This document shows, piece by piece, positions 16,448 to 27,752 of a DNA stretch of 64,000 bases. How positions within the stretch are numbered: position 1 is the first letter of the stretch; each line of letters opens with the position of its first letter. The DNA is from Oceanirhabdus sp. W0125-5. Its GTDB lineage: Bacteria; Bacillota; Clostridia; Clostridiales; Clostridiaceae. The translations under genes and the position numbers were made by a program. Below the pieces are notes generated by a model. That model did no database searches and had not been told where the DNA came from. It saw only the letters and a program-made list of their open reading frames with translations. The DNA lies in contig NZ_CP115913.1 of the NCBI RefSeq assembly GCF_027938815.1, forward strand, positions 3,196,001 through 3,260,000, read 5' to 3'.

Positions 16448-17359
16448 ATGACTATTAAAGGATGGATTTTATACAGTCCATTTAAAGAGAGAGTTAAACA
16501 AGATAGTTATGAAAATCTTAGATTTTTAGAAGTTGCAAAAGAAAATGACATTGAACTAAAGATATTGCATCCAGAGCAATTTGACTTAATTGTAACAAAA
16601 AGAGATGAAAAATCAGTATTCTTAGATGGTGAACCAGCAGATATCCCAGACTTTGTTATACCTAGATTAGGTGCGCATACTTCATATTTTTCACTTGCAA
16701 TTCTTAGACAACTTGAAAAATTAGGTGTTCATATTGTAAATGCACCGGATAATATAGAGATGGTAAAGGATAAATTATATACTCAACAAATGCTAGCAAC
16801 TAATAATCTCCCTGTTCCAAAGACTATGCTTATTAGATTTCCAGTTAATGAGGAGTTAGTTAAGAAGTATTTAGGATATCCAGTAGTAGTAAAGAGTATT
16901 AGTGGTTCTCAAGGAAGTGGAGTTTATCTAACTCATGATCAAAGTGATTTTAGAGATCTTATGCAGCTTATGACAACTACTAAGACAAGCATGAATTTTA
17001 TCTTACAAGAATTCATAAAAGATAGTTTTGGCAAAGATTTAAGGGTATTTGTAGTTGGAGGTAGAGCAGTTGCTTGTATGGAAAGATGTTCAGGAGATGG
17101 AGGTTTTAAAGCTAATTTTTCACAAGGTGGAAAGGTGAAAAATTATGAGATGAATGCAGAGATAGAATGGTTAGCTACTGAGAGTGCAAAAATATTAGGA
17201 TTAGATGTAGCTGGAATAGATTTATTATTTGATGGAGAACATTACAAAATTTGCGAAGCTAATTCGTCACCTGGATTTCAAGGATTAGAAGCAGCGACAG
17301 GAATTAATACTGCTAAAGAAATATTTGATTACTTAAAAATTAGATTAAATTTATTATAG
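16448..17359 (+). CDS. RimK-like ATP-grasp amino-acid ligase
   Basis: 303 residues, the size of RimK-family alpha-L-glutamate ligases. ATP-grasp features in order: N-terminal pre-ATP-grasp region (PDFVIPRLGAHTSYFSLAI), the lysine in YPVVVKSISGSQGSGVYL (ATP lid), FILQEFI (adenine hinge), KDLRVFVVGGRAVACM, Mg-binding Asp/Glu in VAGIDLLFDGEHYKICEANSSPGF. Such enzymes form amide or thioester-linked aminoacyl bonds through an acyl-phosphate. Ribosome site AGGAGGG lies 7 bases before ATG 16448. It is the first gene of an operon with an acyl-carrier-like protein (17432) and a second ATP-grasp (17719), so its acceptor is more likely the small protein or a peptide than ribosomal S6. Confidence 0.88.
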   Translation: MTIKGWILYSPFKERVKQDSYENLRFLEVAKENDIELKILHPEQFDLIVTKRDEKSVFLDGEPADIPDFVIPRLGAHTSYFSLAILRQLEKLGVHIVNAPDNIEMVKDKLYTQQMLATNNLPVPKTMLIRFPVNEELVKKYLGYPVVVKSISGSQGSGVYLTHDQSDFRDLMQLMTTTKTSMNFILQEFIKDSFGKDLRVFVVGGRAVACMERCSGDGGFKANFSQGGKVKNYEMNAEIEWLATESAKILGLDVAGIDLLFDGEHYKICEANSSPGFQGLEAATGINTAKEIFDYLKIRLNLL

Positions 17360-17431
17360 ATAGATTAAATAAAAGTATTTTGATTAGGAAAATGTTCAAA
17401 AAACTACATGATATTGATAAGGAGATATATT

Positions 17432-17680
17432 ATGAGAAATGAAGATATCAAAATTACCAAAGAGGAACTAAAAAAAATTTTTAGAAGAGTTGATAAAAGT
17501 AATAACATGAATTTTGAAACATTAGAAGAGCTTTTGAAAGATGAATACTTAGATAATAGTTTAGTTTTTGAAATCATAGACAATCTTGAAACAGGATATG
17601 GGTTCTCCTGTGAAGCGGACTTAGATGATATTACAGAAGATGAGATTGAAGCATTAGTAGACACTATTAATAATATTTAA
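17432..17680 (+). CDS. Small acidic acyl-carrier-like protein (82 aa)
   Basis: 82 residues, strongly acidic, all-helical by appearance. Ser43 in LDNSLVFEIIDNLE sits where acyl carrier proteins have the phosphopantetheine Ser of DSL, and the distance from Ser43 to the last helix (EIEALVDTI) equals that in E. coli AcpP (36 residues). Helix I (EELKKIFRRV) also fits. The preceding Asp is Asn, so modification is not certain. ATG 17432 follows AAGGAGA by 7 bases; the ATG at 17408 lacks a site. Its place between two ATP-grasp genes (49 bases after the first ends the leader, 38 bases before the next) suggests a carrier or a substrate for aminoacyl ligation, as in the BtrI/BtrJ pair of butirosin synthesis. 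Other reading: an unrelated acidic helper protein. Confidence 0.6.
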   Translation: MRNEDIKITKEELKKIFRRVDKSNNMNFETLEELLKDEYLDNSLVFEIIDNLETGYGFSCEADLDDITEDEIEALVDTINNI

Positions 17681-17718
17681 AAACTGATTAGCAATTATGA
17701 TTTTTAGGGGGGAGCTAA

Positions 17719-19863
17719 ATGAAGGTTGCAATTATTTACAATAAGGATTTTAATGGAGTTATTAATAGGTTTGGGCTTCAAAATAGAGAAATTTATTCAG
17801 AAGATAGTGTAAAGAGAGTTTTCAAAGCATTAGAGTCAGGGGGACATAATGTAAATATAATTGATGGTAACATGTATGTAGCCGAAAGTCTTCAAGAATT
17901 TATGCCAAAGGTTCTTGAGGGAGAAAAGATGGGAATGGTATTTAATATGGCTTATGGTATACAGGGGGAAAGTAGATATACTCATATACCCGCCTTTTTA
18001 GAAATGTTAGGAGTTCCTTATGTAGGTTCAAATCCATCAGGACACTCACTTGCACTGGATAAAGTGTTTACTAAAATTGTTTTGCAAAAATATTCTATTC
18101 CAACTCCAGAATTTTGGGTATTTAATTCACATAAAGATGAAATAAAGGATATGGAATATCCATGCATTGCTAAACCGAAAATGGAGTCAGTATCATTTGG
18201 ATTAAAGGTTGTATATAATGATGATGAGTTAAGGGAGTCAGTTGAATTTATTACTAATGAATTTAAACAACAAGTTTTGGTAGAAAGGTTTATTAGAGGA
18301 AGAGAATTTTGCGTTGGATTGTTAGGTAATGGTGAAGATTTAGAAGCATTTCCAGTATTAGAGATAGATTTGGATAATAACCCTGATGCAATTCAAACAT
18401 GTGATGATAAAAAATATGCCCCTAAAAACAAAATTTGCCCTGCAGATATTTCAGAAGAATTGGCAAATGAAATGATTGAACTTAGTAAGAAAGCTTTTAA
18501 TGTGTTACATTTAAAAGATTTTGCAAGAGTTGATATTAGGTTAGATGAGAATGGAAATATATATATATTAGAAATAAATTCTATGGCTAGCTTAGGAAGA
18601 ACTGGTTCATATGTTCATGCAGCGAGTGTAGCAGGATATAGTTTTGAGAAATTAGTCAATAAAATATTGGAAGTGGCAGGTAAAAGGTATTTTATAGAAA
18701 ATAATGAGAATGAACCAAACGAGAGTTCACAGAGTATAAATGTTAAAATACGAAGTTATTTGAGTGAAAATCAAGAAAATTTTGAAAATTTAACAAAGAA
18801 AGCAGTTGATTTGAATACTTACGTTAGGAATATTGAGGGAGTTAATACTTTTTCTGATTTAATTATAAAAAATTTAACCCCATTAGGTTTCAAGTCAACA
18901 ATTATACCCCAAATAGAAATTGGTGACTTTGTATTTTTAACAAATTGTGAAGAAGAAGAGTATGATGTGTTAATTTTAGGAAATACAGATGATAATGTGA
19001 AATTGCCCAAGCATAAAAATTTCGAAAAAAATCAAAACAAATTATATGGAACTGGAATATGGAAATACAAAGGAACTATTATCTCACAAATAGCAGCATT
19101 AAAGGCTCTTGATAAACTGAAACTTTTAAAAGAAATAAAAATTGGCATATTACTAACAAGTGATAATTCTATCCAAGGAAAATTTTCAAAGGATATAATA
19201 AAGAATATCTCACAAAAAGCTAAGATGGTTATAGGATCAAATGGAAGTAATTCAGAAGGAGGAATAATAACATCCAGATCAGGCTCTGCGATTTATGAGT
19301 GTTATATGAATCTTTTAAACAAGGAGGGAGCTTTTGATTCTTCGGAAGCAGTTGCACTATTATCTAAATGTATATCAAAGTGGTCGAGTATGAGTAAGCG
19401 AGAAGATGGTTTAATTGTGCTTCCAGAGGATATAAACATTCAATCAAGAATCATAAATTCTTATTCAAATGGATATGTAAGGTTGAATGTTAGATTTAAT
19501 AATAATGAAGATATAAAAGATTTGGATGAAAGAATTAGGAATGTAATCCCTAAGAAACTAAAGAATAAATTTCAAATCTATATCAAAGGGGGAGTTACAA
19601 GACCGGCTATGCAAAGCAATAAGATTTCTAATGAACTATTTGAGAATCTTAAAAAAATTGCAAATAAGATAGATGTTAGATTGAAGGAAGAACATGTATG
19701 GGAATCATCAAATATTTGTTATGTTAGTGATTCAATTCCTACCATTGATGGTATAGGTCCAACAGGTTGTAAAGTTAACGATAATTTAGAGTTCATTTAC
19801 AAACATAGCATTCTTGAGAAAGCATATCTTATAGCCTTAATATTATATGATGCAAAAAAATAA
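17719..19863 (+). CDS. Ddl-type ATP-grasp ligase fused to a degenerate M20 peptidase-like domain
   Basis: 714 residues. Residues 1-330 are a D-Ala-D-Ala-ligase-like ATP-grasp: MVFNMAYGIQGESR, YVGSNPSGHSLALDK, CIAKPKMESVSFGL, VLVERFIRGREFCVGLL, ARVDIRLDENG and metal-binding LEINSMASLGR. Residues ~350-714 follow the M20/ArgE-DapE layout including the lid (VRLNVRFNNNEDIKDL) and GIGPTGCK near the end, but the metal ligands are gone: GHTD is GNTD (421-424), the GxGxxDxKG Asp is Lys449, the DEE is DNS (482-484) and the late His is Asn. The domain is therefore likely non-hydrolytic, perhaps binding the product. GGGGGGAGC precedes the ATG by 6 bases. Last gene of the operon; a terminator follows at 19888. 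Confidence 0.85.
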   Translation: MKVAIIYNKDFNGVINRFGLQNREIYSEDSVKRVFKALESGGHNVNIIDGNMYVAESLQEFMPKVLEGEKMGMVFNMAYGIQGESRYTHIPAFLEMLGVPYVGSNPSGHSLALDKVFTKIVLQKYSIPTPEFWVFNSHKDEIKDMEYPCIAKPKMESVSFGLKVVYNDDELRESVEFITNEFKQQVLVERFIRGREFCVGLLGNGEDLEAFPVLEIDLDNNPDAIQTCDDKKYAPKNKICPADISEELANEMIELSKKAFNVLHLKDFARVDIRLDENGNIYILEINSMASLGRTGSYVHAASVAGYSFEKLVNKILEVAGKRYFIENNENEPNESSQSINVKIRSYLSENQENFENLTKKAVDLNTYVRNIEGVNTFSDLIIKNLTPLGFKSTIIPQIEIGDFVFLTNCEEEEYDVLILGNTDDNVKLPKHKNFEKNQNKLYGTGIWKYKGTIISQIAALKALDKLKLLKEIKIGILLTSDNSIQGKFSKDIIKNISQKAKMVIGSNGSNSEGGIITSRSGSAIYECYMNLLNKEGAFDSSEAVALLSKCISKWSSMSKREDGLIVLPEDINIQSRIINSYSNGYVRLNVRFNNNEDIKDLDERIRNVIPKKLKNKFQIYIKGGVTRPAMQSNKISNELFENLKKIANKIDVRLKEEHVWESSNICYVSDSIPTIDGIGPTGCKVNDNLEFIYKHSILEKAYLIALILYDAKK

Positions 19864-19887
19864 GATATAGAAAATTTAAGAGTTAAG

Positions 19888-19931
19888 AATAGTAGCTATC
19901 TATTTGTGTATGAATGAAGCTACTATTTTTT
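19888..19931 (+). terminator. Terminator of the ATP-grasp operon
   Basis: AATAGTAGCT and AGCTACTATT pair (10 bases, perfect) with a 20-base loop and are followed by TTTTTA. It separates the operon from katG. Confidence 0.75.
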
Positions 19932-19996
19932 ATGGTTAAAATTAATCCAAATATTATTACCAATTCACTCATAGTAATAGTTATATATTTATATAA

Positions 19997-22228
<2,232 letters not shown>

Positions 22229-22255
22229 TATTAAATAACATTGATTATTTTCAGA

Positions 22256-22311
22256 AATACCAGAGGGGTATAATAAATTTCTAAAGGAATTTATTATACC
22301 CCTCTGGTATT
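22256..22311. terminator. Perfect 24-base-pair stem after katG
   Basis: 22256-22279 and 22288-22311 are exact reverse complements (cores CCAGAGGGGTATAATAAA and its complement) with an 8-base loop. There is no long T-run, so it may stabilise the mRNA 3' end as much as terminate. Confidence 0.7.
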
Positions 22312-22672
22312 TATTAGTATTAACTCTTATATTTTTTACGAGAAAGAGACAAACCTATATACCACTTATTAATGCTATATATAGTCCTTAATCATACTTA
22401 CTTTGCTAAATATACTTTGCATCGTTATCCAGTTATCTTTTTTTATTTGTAATATACATAAAAGTATTTAGGGAAAATTATTAAACTATTTTTATCTAAA
22501 TAAAAAGAAGATACAATAAATAATCTTACAAAATTTTAATAATCTTACAAAAGCTTAAGTTATAAATAGGTTAGTGAACATGATAAATTTCATACATAAT
22601 CCATATAATGTATAAATATCTAATAGTGTATGATTAAAATAATTTATAAGTTATAAAAGGGGGAAAGGAATT
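22312..22672. other. Regulatory intergenic region with two 15-base direct repeats
   Basis: The 361 bases before the export operon. AATAATCTTACAAAA occurs exactly twice, at 22519-22533 and 22538-22552, 19 bases apart (about two helical turns), the usual geometry of a response-regulator operator. Further down, CATATAATG (22609-22617) is a plausible -10. No gene is present. Confidence 0.5.
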
Positions 22673-23644
22673 GTGAAAGAAAGTAAAAGGGGTTTATTAG
22701 GATGTATACTTTTTTTGATATTAATAACTTTTACTTCTTGTGGGGACATAATTGCTAAACAAGAGAAAGCGCCCATATTGTTAGCTGATAGAAAAATTGA
22801 TTTCATGACAGAGGTGGCGATTAAGAAAGATATTGAGGATAAGTTTGAAGTTGATGGGAGAGTATATAGTAGCAAAATTCAAAAGCTATCTTTTAAGAAA
22901 GCAGGAAAATTATTATATTATGATGTTTATGTAGGTAAAGAAGTTAAGAAAGGAGAACTTCTGGCAGCTATTGATATTAGTGAAATTGAACATAAAATAA
23001 AAATTTCTAAGCTTAAAGTTGAACAAGAAGAAATAAAATTAGTTTTAGCAAAAAGAACTGGGGATCAGCATAAAATTAAAGAGGCAGAAATAGCTTTAAA
23101 AATTGCAAACATGGAATTAAAAAAATTAAACCAATATCTTGATAATAGTACTCTAGTAGCTGAAGTAGATGGAATAATATCTTCTGTTAGTAAAAAAGAT
23201 ATAGGGTCTATAGTTAATCCTAATATTACCATGATAAGTATTATGGATACCAATGAATTAGGGGTTAAATTTAATCTTAATAAAACACAATTAGAACAAA
23301 TTAAAGTTGGAGATTCTATTGAAATTGTTATAGATGATAATGATTATAAAACAGAGATAGTTAATATAAAGAAGAATCAAGTTATTGCAGAAATGCCTAA
23401 GGAATTAGAAGGAAGATTGAAAATTGCTTATAAAATTAAAGTGAAAAAATCTTTAAAGACAATAAAAGATGCTATTTTAGTTCCCAAAATAGCAATATAT
23501 AAAGATTCAACAGGAGCTAGTAAAGTTCAAGTTTTAGAAGATGAAAAAATAATTACTAAGAGTGTTAAATTAGGGGTTGAACTGGATGATTATTTTCAGA
23601 TATTAGAAGGGGTTAAAGAAGGTCAGGAAATTATTGTTAAATAG
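22673..23644 (+). CDS. Lipoprotein membrane-fusion adaptor of an ABC efflux system (first)
   Basis: 323 residues. The N-terminus has a basic start, hydrophobic core (GCILFLILITFT) and lipobox FTSC, so it is anchored on the outer face of the membrane. The body follows the HlyD/MacA adaptor plan: a lipoyl-like half (DVYVGKEVKKGELLAAID), a helical hairpin (residues ~105-150), the second lipoyl half (STLVAEVDGIISSV), beta-barrel and a C-terminal membrane-proximal part (ILEGVKEGQEIIV). GTG start at 22673 after GGGGGAAAGG. It would couple the FtsX-type permease at 23656 to its substrate, as MacA does with MacB. A second, diverged adaptor lies at 26621. Confidence 0.88.
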   Translation: MKESKRGLLGCILFLILITFTSCGDIIAKQEKAPILLADRKIDFMTEVAIKKDIEDKFEVDGRVYSSKIQKLSFKKAGKLLYYDVYVGKEVKKGELLAAIDISEIEHKIKISKLKVEQEEIKLVLAKRTGDQHKIKEAEIALKIANMELKKLNQYLDNSTLVAEVDGIISSVSKKDIGSIVNPNITMISIMDTNELGVKFNLNKTQLEQIKVGDSIEIVIDDNDYKTEIVNIKKNQVIAEMPKELEGRLKIAYKIKVKKSLKTIKDAILVPKIAIYKDSTGASKVQVLEDEKIITKSVKLGVELDDYFQILEGVKEGQEIIVK

Positions 23645-23655
23645 GAGGTGAAAAA

Positions 23656-26532
23656 ATGCTATTCAGGTTATTAAAAAAAATCAGTAAGAATTATGGTGTT
23701 TTTTTATCGTTATTCTTTGGGATTATTTTATCTTTAGTAATAATTAACTGTACTGTAATATATGGAAATTCATTAAAAGATTCCTTATTTCAAAAAATAT
23801 TAACGAATTATGAAAGGAAGCATGGTGAAACTGCTGGTACTGTTCTTATTCACAATAACAATATGGACTTACATGAGGGATTTTCTAAAGAGGTAGAGAA
23901 TTATAATAAATTAGTTTTAGATAGATTTAATATGAATATAAATACAGGACGAAGTATGGCAATTGCAGAGTATAGTGTTTTTTGGGATGAAGATACAGAT
24001 ATAACTAAACGAGGTTTTTATAATCGAGATTATCAACTAATAAGTATAAAGGATTTTAAAGATCATATTGATATAATTCAAGGGAGAATTTTCAATAATT
24101 CTTTTGTACAAGGGAATAAAAATGTTGTAGAAGTTGTAGTTGATAAAAAGACTATGATAGATTTAAGGTTAGAAATAGATAAGCTATATAGAATGGAGTT
24201 AGTTGACAAAATTAAGCACGAAAGTATATTAAATCTGCTTGATCAAAAACTTAGTTTAAAACAAAGAACGAATTATTTCAAAATCGTTGGAGTTTATGAA
24301 TTAAAAGAGAATGATGTATTTTGGAGAAAAGGTATATGGAAGAATATTGATAATAGTTTTGTGGTCCATGAAAATGTTTTGAGCCAATTATGTAGAAATG
24401 AAAAAGGGAAAATTAAACTTAGTAGTGAATATTTTATTGATTTTTCTAAGTTTAAATATTCAGACAGAAATGAATTTCTCAATGAACTCTACAAGGCTGA
24501 AGATGAATATAGTATTATAAATTCTCAGTTCGTTCTTAATATAAAAAGTTTAATTAATGATGATAATAAAAACTTTAGATTAGTTAATAATATGCTTTGG
24601 ATTATACAAATACCAGTGCTTGCAATTTTATTTTTGTATATTTTAATGATAACTGGAGTAATTGTTGAGAGAGATAAAGATGAGATTGCACTTTTAAAAA
24701 GTAGGGGGGCAACAAGTTTTAATATATTAAGTAATTATTTATTTGATGGGGTTGTTATATTAGCTGTTGGATTATTAGTTGCGCCAGTTTTTTCTTTATT
24801 TGCTGCAAAATATATGAGTACTACTAGTGGTTTTTTAGAGTTTAATGGAGAGTATTCAAGAAATATATATTTCACTAAAAATAATATATATTTTTCAATA
24901 GTTACAAGTATAGTTTTTTTATGTGCCTTATTTATTCCTGTAATTAAAGCAACTAGAGTAGGGATAGTTAATAGAAGACAATCTAAGGTTAGAATAAAAT
25001 TTTCAACTTGGAAGAAAACTTTTATTGATTTTATTTTAATTGGTGTTGGTTTCTATGGATTTAATTTATTTATGAATTCTCGAAATGTGGCAAATGATAT
25101 TAAGCTTGATATAAACTTTATATCATTAGATCCATTAATTTTTATATCAGCTACAGCTTTTTCATTTGGATTGAGTTTATTTTTTCTTAGAATATATCCA
25201 TATTTGATTAAGTTCATACTTAAAACATTTAAAAAGATTATGCCAGCCCATTTGTTTGTTTTATTTTCTAACTTAGGTAGAAAAGGGGATAAAAGAGAGT
25301 ATACTATGTTATTTATAATGATAATGATTAGCTCATCTATATTTAATTTAAAAATTGCACGTACTATTAATACAAATGTTCTAGATAACGTAAAATATAT
25401 GTCTGGTTCTGAAATCAAAATGGTTGGACATTGGGTAAAAGATAGAGGGCATGATTTTAAAGGGAGTCAAGAAATTGAAGGAGATTCACATGAAGCATTC
25501 GAATCAATGGATGCAATATTTGACGTTACTCATTATACAGAACTTATTGAACCAGATTATTCACAATTTGAAAGTTTACAGTCCTTAGAAACAATAGCAA
25601 AAGTAATGAAAATTCAAAATATAAACCTTAAATATTCAGGTTTAACTATTGATAGGGTAAACATTATTGCAATTGAGCCAAAACAGTTCGGCGAAGTCGC
25701 GTATATGAGAGAAGACTTGACACCAGTACATTGGTATAATTATTTGAATATTCTAGCTAAACAGCCAGAAGCAATATTTTTGAGTTCAAATATGAAAGAC
25801 TTGAAAAAACGTGAAATAAAGCCAGGTGACTTAATTGAAGTTGAAATTCATGGATTAAAAGAAAATCTTATTTTTGGTGGTTATATTGATTATTGGCCAG
25901 AATATCAGAATAAAAATGAGTACATTCTTGTGGGTAATTTTAACTACATTTATTCAAGGTTAGCTAGATGGCCATATGAAATTTGGGGAAAGTTAAAAGA
26001 AGGTAAAAAAGAAAGTGACCTTCTCAAGGAACTAGAAGAAAAATCTATAACTATAGCAGAATTTTCAAGTATCAGTGAATTTACCAAGGAAAATATTTTT
26101 ATAAAAGCTGTTAACGCTTCTATAACTATTTCTTTTATATTATCAATGATAGTAACCCTTTTAGGCTTCATGATTTATTGGTGTATTTGCATAAAAGAAA
26201 GAGAATTACAATTTGGAATATTAAGGTCATTAGGTTTAAAGATACGAAAAATATATACCATGATATTTGTAGAGCAAATACTAGTTACTGGAACATCATT
26301 AATAGTTGGTATTGGTATAGGTCAATTCATCAGTAGTAAGTTTTTACCGGTAGTTACTGAAATAGTATTTGGTAATAGTTTAGTATTGCCAATAGTTGAT
26401 TATATAGCAAATAGTGATTATTTACTTATTGTTGCTATATTCATTATATCTGTTATTTTCGTTTTAGTTATTATTCTAAAATATATCTCTACTATTAAAA
26501 TTAGCCAAGCAATTAAAATAGGAGAGGATTAA
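23656..26532 (+). CDS. MacB/FtsX-type ABC transporter permease, large
   Basis: 958 residues. One N-terminal membrane helix (VFLSLFFGIILSLVIINCT), a ~280-residue outside domain, a block of helices at ~310-430 (LAILFLYILMITGVIV, VVILAVGLLVAPVFSLF), two more around 455-515, another outside domain (~550-820) and three C-terminal helices (ISFILSMIVTLLGFMIYW, ILVTGTSLIVGIGIG, LIVAIFIISVIFVLVII). This is the doubled FtsX-domain plan (about 10 helices) of export permeases such as LolC/YtrF relatives, with ERDKDEIALLKSRGAT and ERELQFGILRSLGLK coupling loops for the ATPases. It starts 11 bases after the first adaptor with AGGAGGTG before the ATG. Confidence 0.88.
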   Translation: MLFRLLKKISKNYGVFLSLFFGIILSLVIINCTVIYGNSLKDSLFQKILTNYERKHGETAGTVLIHNNNMDLHEGFSKEVENYNKLVLDRFNMNINTGRSMAIAEYSVFWDEDTDITKRGFYNRDYQLISIKDFKDHIDIIQGRIFNNSFVQGNKNVVEVVVDKKTMIDLRLEIDKLYRMELVDKIKHESILNLLDQKLSLKQRTNYFKIVGVYELKENDVFWRKGIWKNIDNSFVVHENVLSQLCRNEKGKIKLSSEYFIDFSKFKYSDRNEFLNELYKAEDEYSIINSQFVLNIKSLINDDNKNFRLVNNMLWIIQIPVLAILFLYILMITGVIVERDKDEIALLKSRGATSFNILSNYLFDGVVILAVGLLVAPVFSLFAAKYMSTTSGFLEFNGEYSRNIYFTKNNIYFSIVTSIVFLCALFIPVIKATRVGIVNRRQSKVRIKFSTWKKTFIDFILIGVGFYGFNLFMNSRNVANDIKLDINFISLDPLIFISATAFSFGLSLFFLRIYPYLIKFILKTFKKIMPAHLFVLFSNLGRKGDKREYTMLFIMIMISSSIFNLKIARTINTNVLDNVKYMSGSEIKMVGHWVKDRGHDFKGSQEIEGDSHEAFESMDAIFDVTHYTELIEPDYSQFESLQSLETIAKVMKIQNINLKYSGLTIDRVNIIAIEPKQFGEVAYMREDLTPVHWYNYLNILAKQPEAIFLSSNMKDLKKREIKPGDLIEVEIHGLKENLIFGGYIDYWPEYQNKNEYILVGNFNYIYSRLARWPYEIWGKLKEGKKESDLLKELEEKSITIAEFSSISEFTKENIFIKAVNASITISFILSMIVTLLGFMIYWCICIKERELQFGILRSLGLKIRKIYTMIFVEQILVTGTSLIVGIGIGQFISSKFLPVVTEIVFGNSLVLPIVDYIANSDYLLIVAIFIISVIFVLVIILKYISTIKISQAIKIGED

Positions 26533-26620
26533 GTTCTAGGTGATTATTAAGAATATAAGAAGATAATTGAGAATTTGATAATTTTGAGATAGTGGACAAT
26601 AACTGAAGGAGGATATAGTT

Positions 26621-27652
26621 GTGAGAAAAAGGATATATTTAGCCTTATGTGTTAGTATATTTTTTATGTTTACCTCATGTAAAAAAAATGAACAACCATC
26701 AAATTTAGCTGATTTGAAGTGTTTAAGTAATGTAACAGTAAAACATGAAACAGTAAAAGTAACAAGAGGTGATTTAAAGGAAATCATTGAAGAAAAATCA
26801 ATAGTTGTTTTACCGAGAGTGAATATAGATGTTAGATTTGAATATGATGTTATTTTGAAAAAAGTTCATGTTAAATATGATCAGATCATTAAGAAGGGAG
26901 AGTTAATTGCTGAATTAGATACACAAAAAATTGAGGAAGATATTGAATTTCAAGAATTTCGAGTTGAACAAGAGAAAGTACTTTATAATAAGATGAAAAG
27001 TTCTGGAAACAGTAAAGAGGAAATAAAGATTCAAGAGTTAGAGATAAAAATATTAGAAGAGAAATTAAAAAAATTAATACAAGATAAGGATAAGTTTAAA
27101 ATTTATGCACAAACCGATTGTTATATTATTAAAGGTGATCTTATTACTGGGCGAGAAGTTGAAGCTGGAGATAGTTTATTTGTTATTGCAGATGCATCAA
27201 AATTTATAATAAAAAATCGTAATAAGATAGATATGTCCAAGTTTACTAATGTTAAAATTGGTGATTATGCAAAACTTACTCATGAAAACCAAACGTTTAC
27301 TGGTGAGGTTTGTTTTATATCTTTTGATGAACAGAATTTGGGGGAAATACACTTTAGAGTAAATGATGGTATTTCATTTGGCAGAAAAAAATTTGATGCT
27401 GTACGACTAATTGCTAATTTCGATTCTGTAATATTAAAAGATGTATTAACCGTACCTAGATCAGCTGTCAAAGGTTTTCCAAAAAAATATGTAGAAACAA
27501 TTAAAGATGGAATAAGACGATTAAGATATATTAAGTGTGGTGTTTTAGGATATAATGATGAAAATCAAATAACTATCCAAGTGATTGGTGGATTAAGGGA
27601 AGGTGAAGATGTAATTCTTAAAACAGAGAGTACTTTGAATGGGGAACTATGA
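26621..27652 (+). CDS. Lipoprotein membrane-fusion adaptor of an ABC efflux system (second)
   Basis: 343 residues; basic N-terminus, hydrophobic core (YLALCVSIFFMF) and lipobox FTSC show a lipoprotein. The adaptor plan is visible: VHVKYDQIIKKGELIAELD (first lipoyl half), helical hairpin (VEQEKVLYNKMKSSGNS to KLIQDK), FKIYAQTDCYIIKG (second half), barrel, and VIGGLREGEDVIL at the end. It shares the plan but little sequence with the adaptor at 22673, so the two may form a mixed ring or serve alternative substrates. GTG start 26621 follows GAAGGAGGA. It is separated from the permease by 88 bases and from the ATPases by 100 bases that contain an inverted repeat. Confidence 0.85.
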   Translation: MRKRIYLALCVSIFFMFTSCKKNEQPSNLADLKCLSNVTVKHETVKVTRGDLKEIIEEKSIVVLPRVNIDVRFEYDVILKKVHVKYDQIIKKGELIAELDTQKIEEDIEFQEFRVEQEKVLYNKMKSSGNSKEEIKIQELEIKILEEKLKKLIQDKDKFKIYAQTDCYIIKGDLITGREVEAGDSLFVIADASKFIIKNRNKIDMSKFTNVKIGDYAKLTHENQTFTGEVCFISFDEQNLGEIHFRVNDGISFGRKKFDAVRLIANFDSVILKDVLTVPRSAVKGFPKKYVETIKDGIRRLRYIKCGVLGYNDENQITIQVIGGLREGEDVILKTESTLNGEL

Positions 27653-27661
27653 TATTAATAC

Positions 27662-27729
27662 GGTAGTGTCAAAAGTATTGAAAATCAAGGGGTTACGTCG
27701 AAAGTACCATTAAAACTTTTGACAATACC
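27662..27729. repeat. Inverted repeat inside the efflux operon
   Basis: GGTAGTGTCAAAAGT (27662-27676) and ACTTTTGACAATACC (27715-27729) are complementary except one base. The 38 bases between include GTCGAAAGTACC. It could be a miniature insertion, an IS terminal footprint or an internal attenuator/operator before the ATPase genes. Confidence 0.55.
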
Positions 27730-27752
27730 ATTAATACTTGGGGAGGAAGAAT

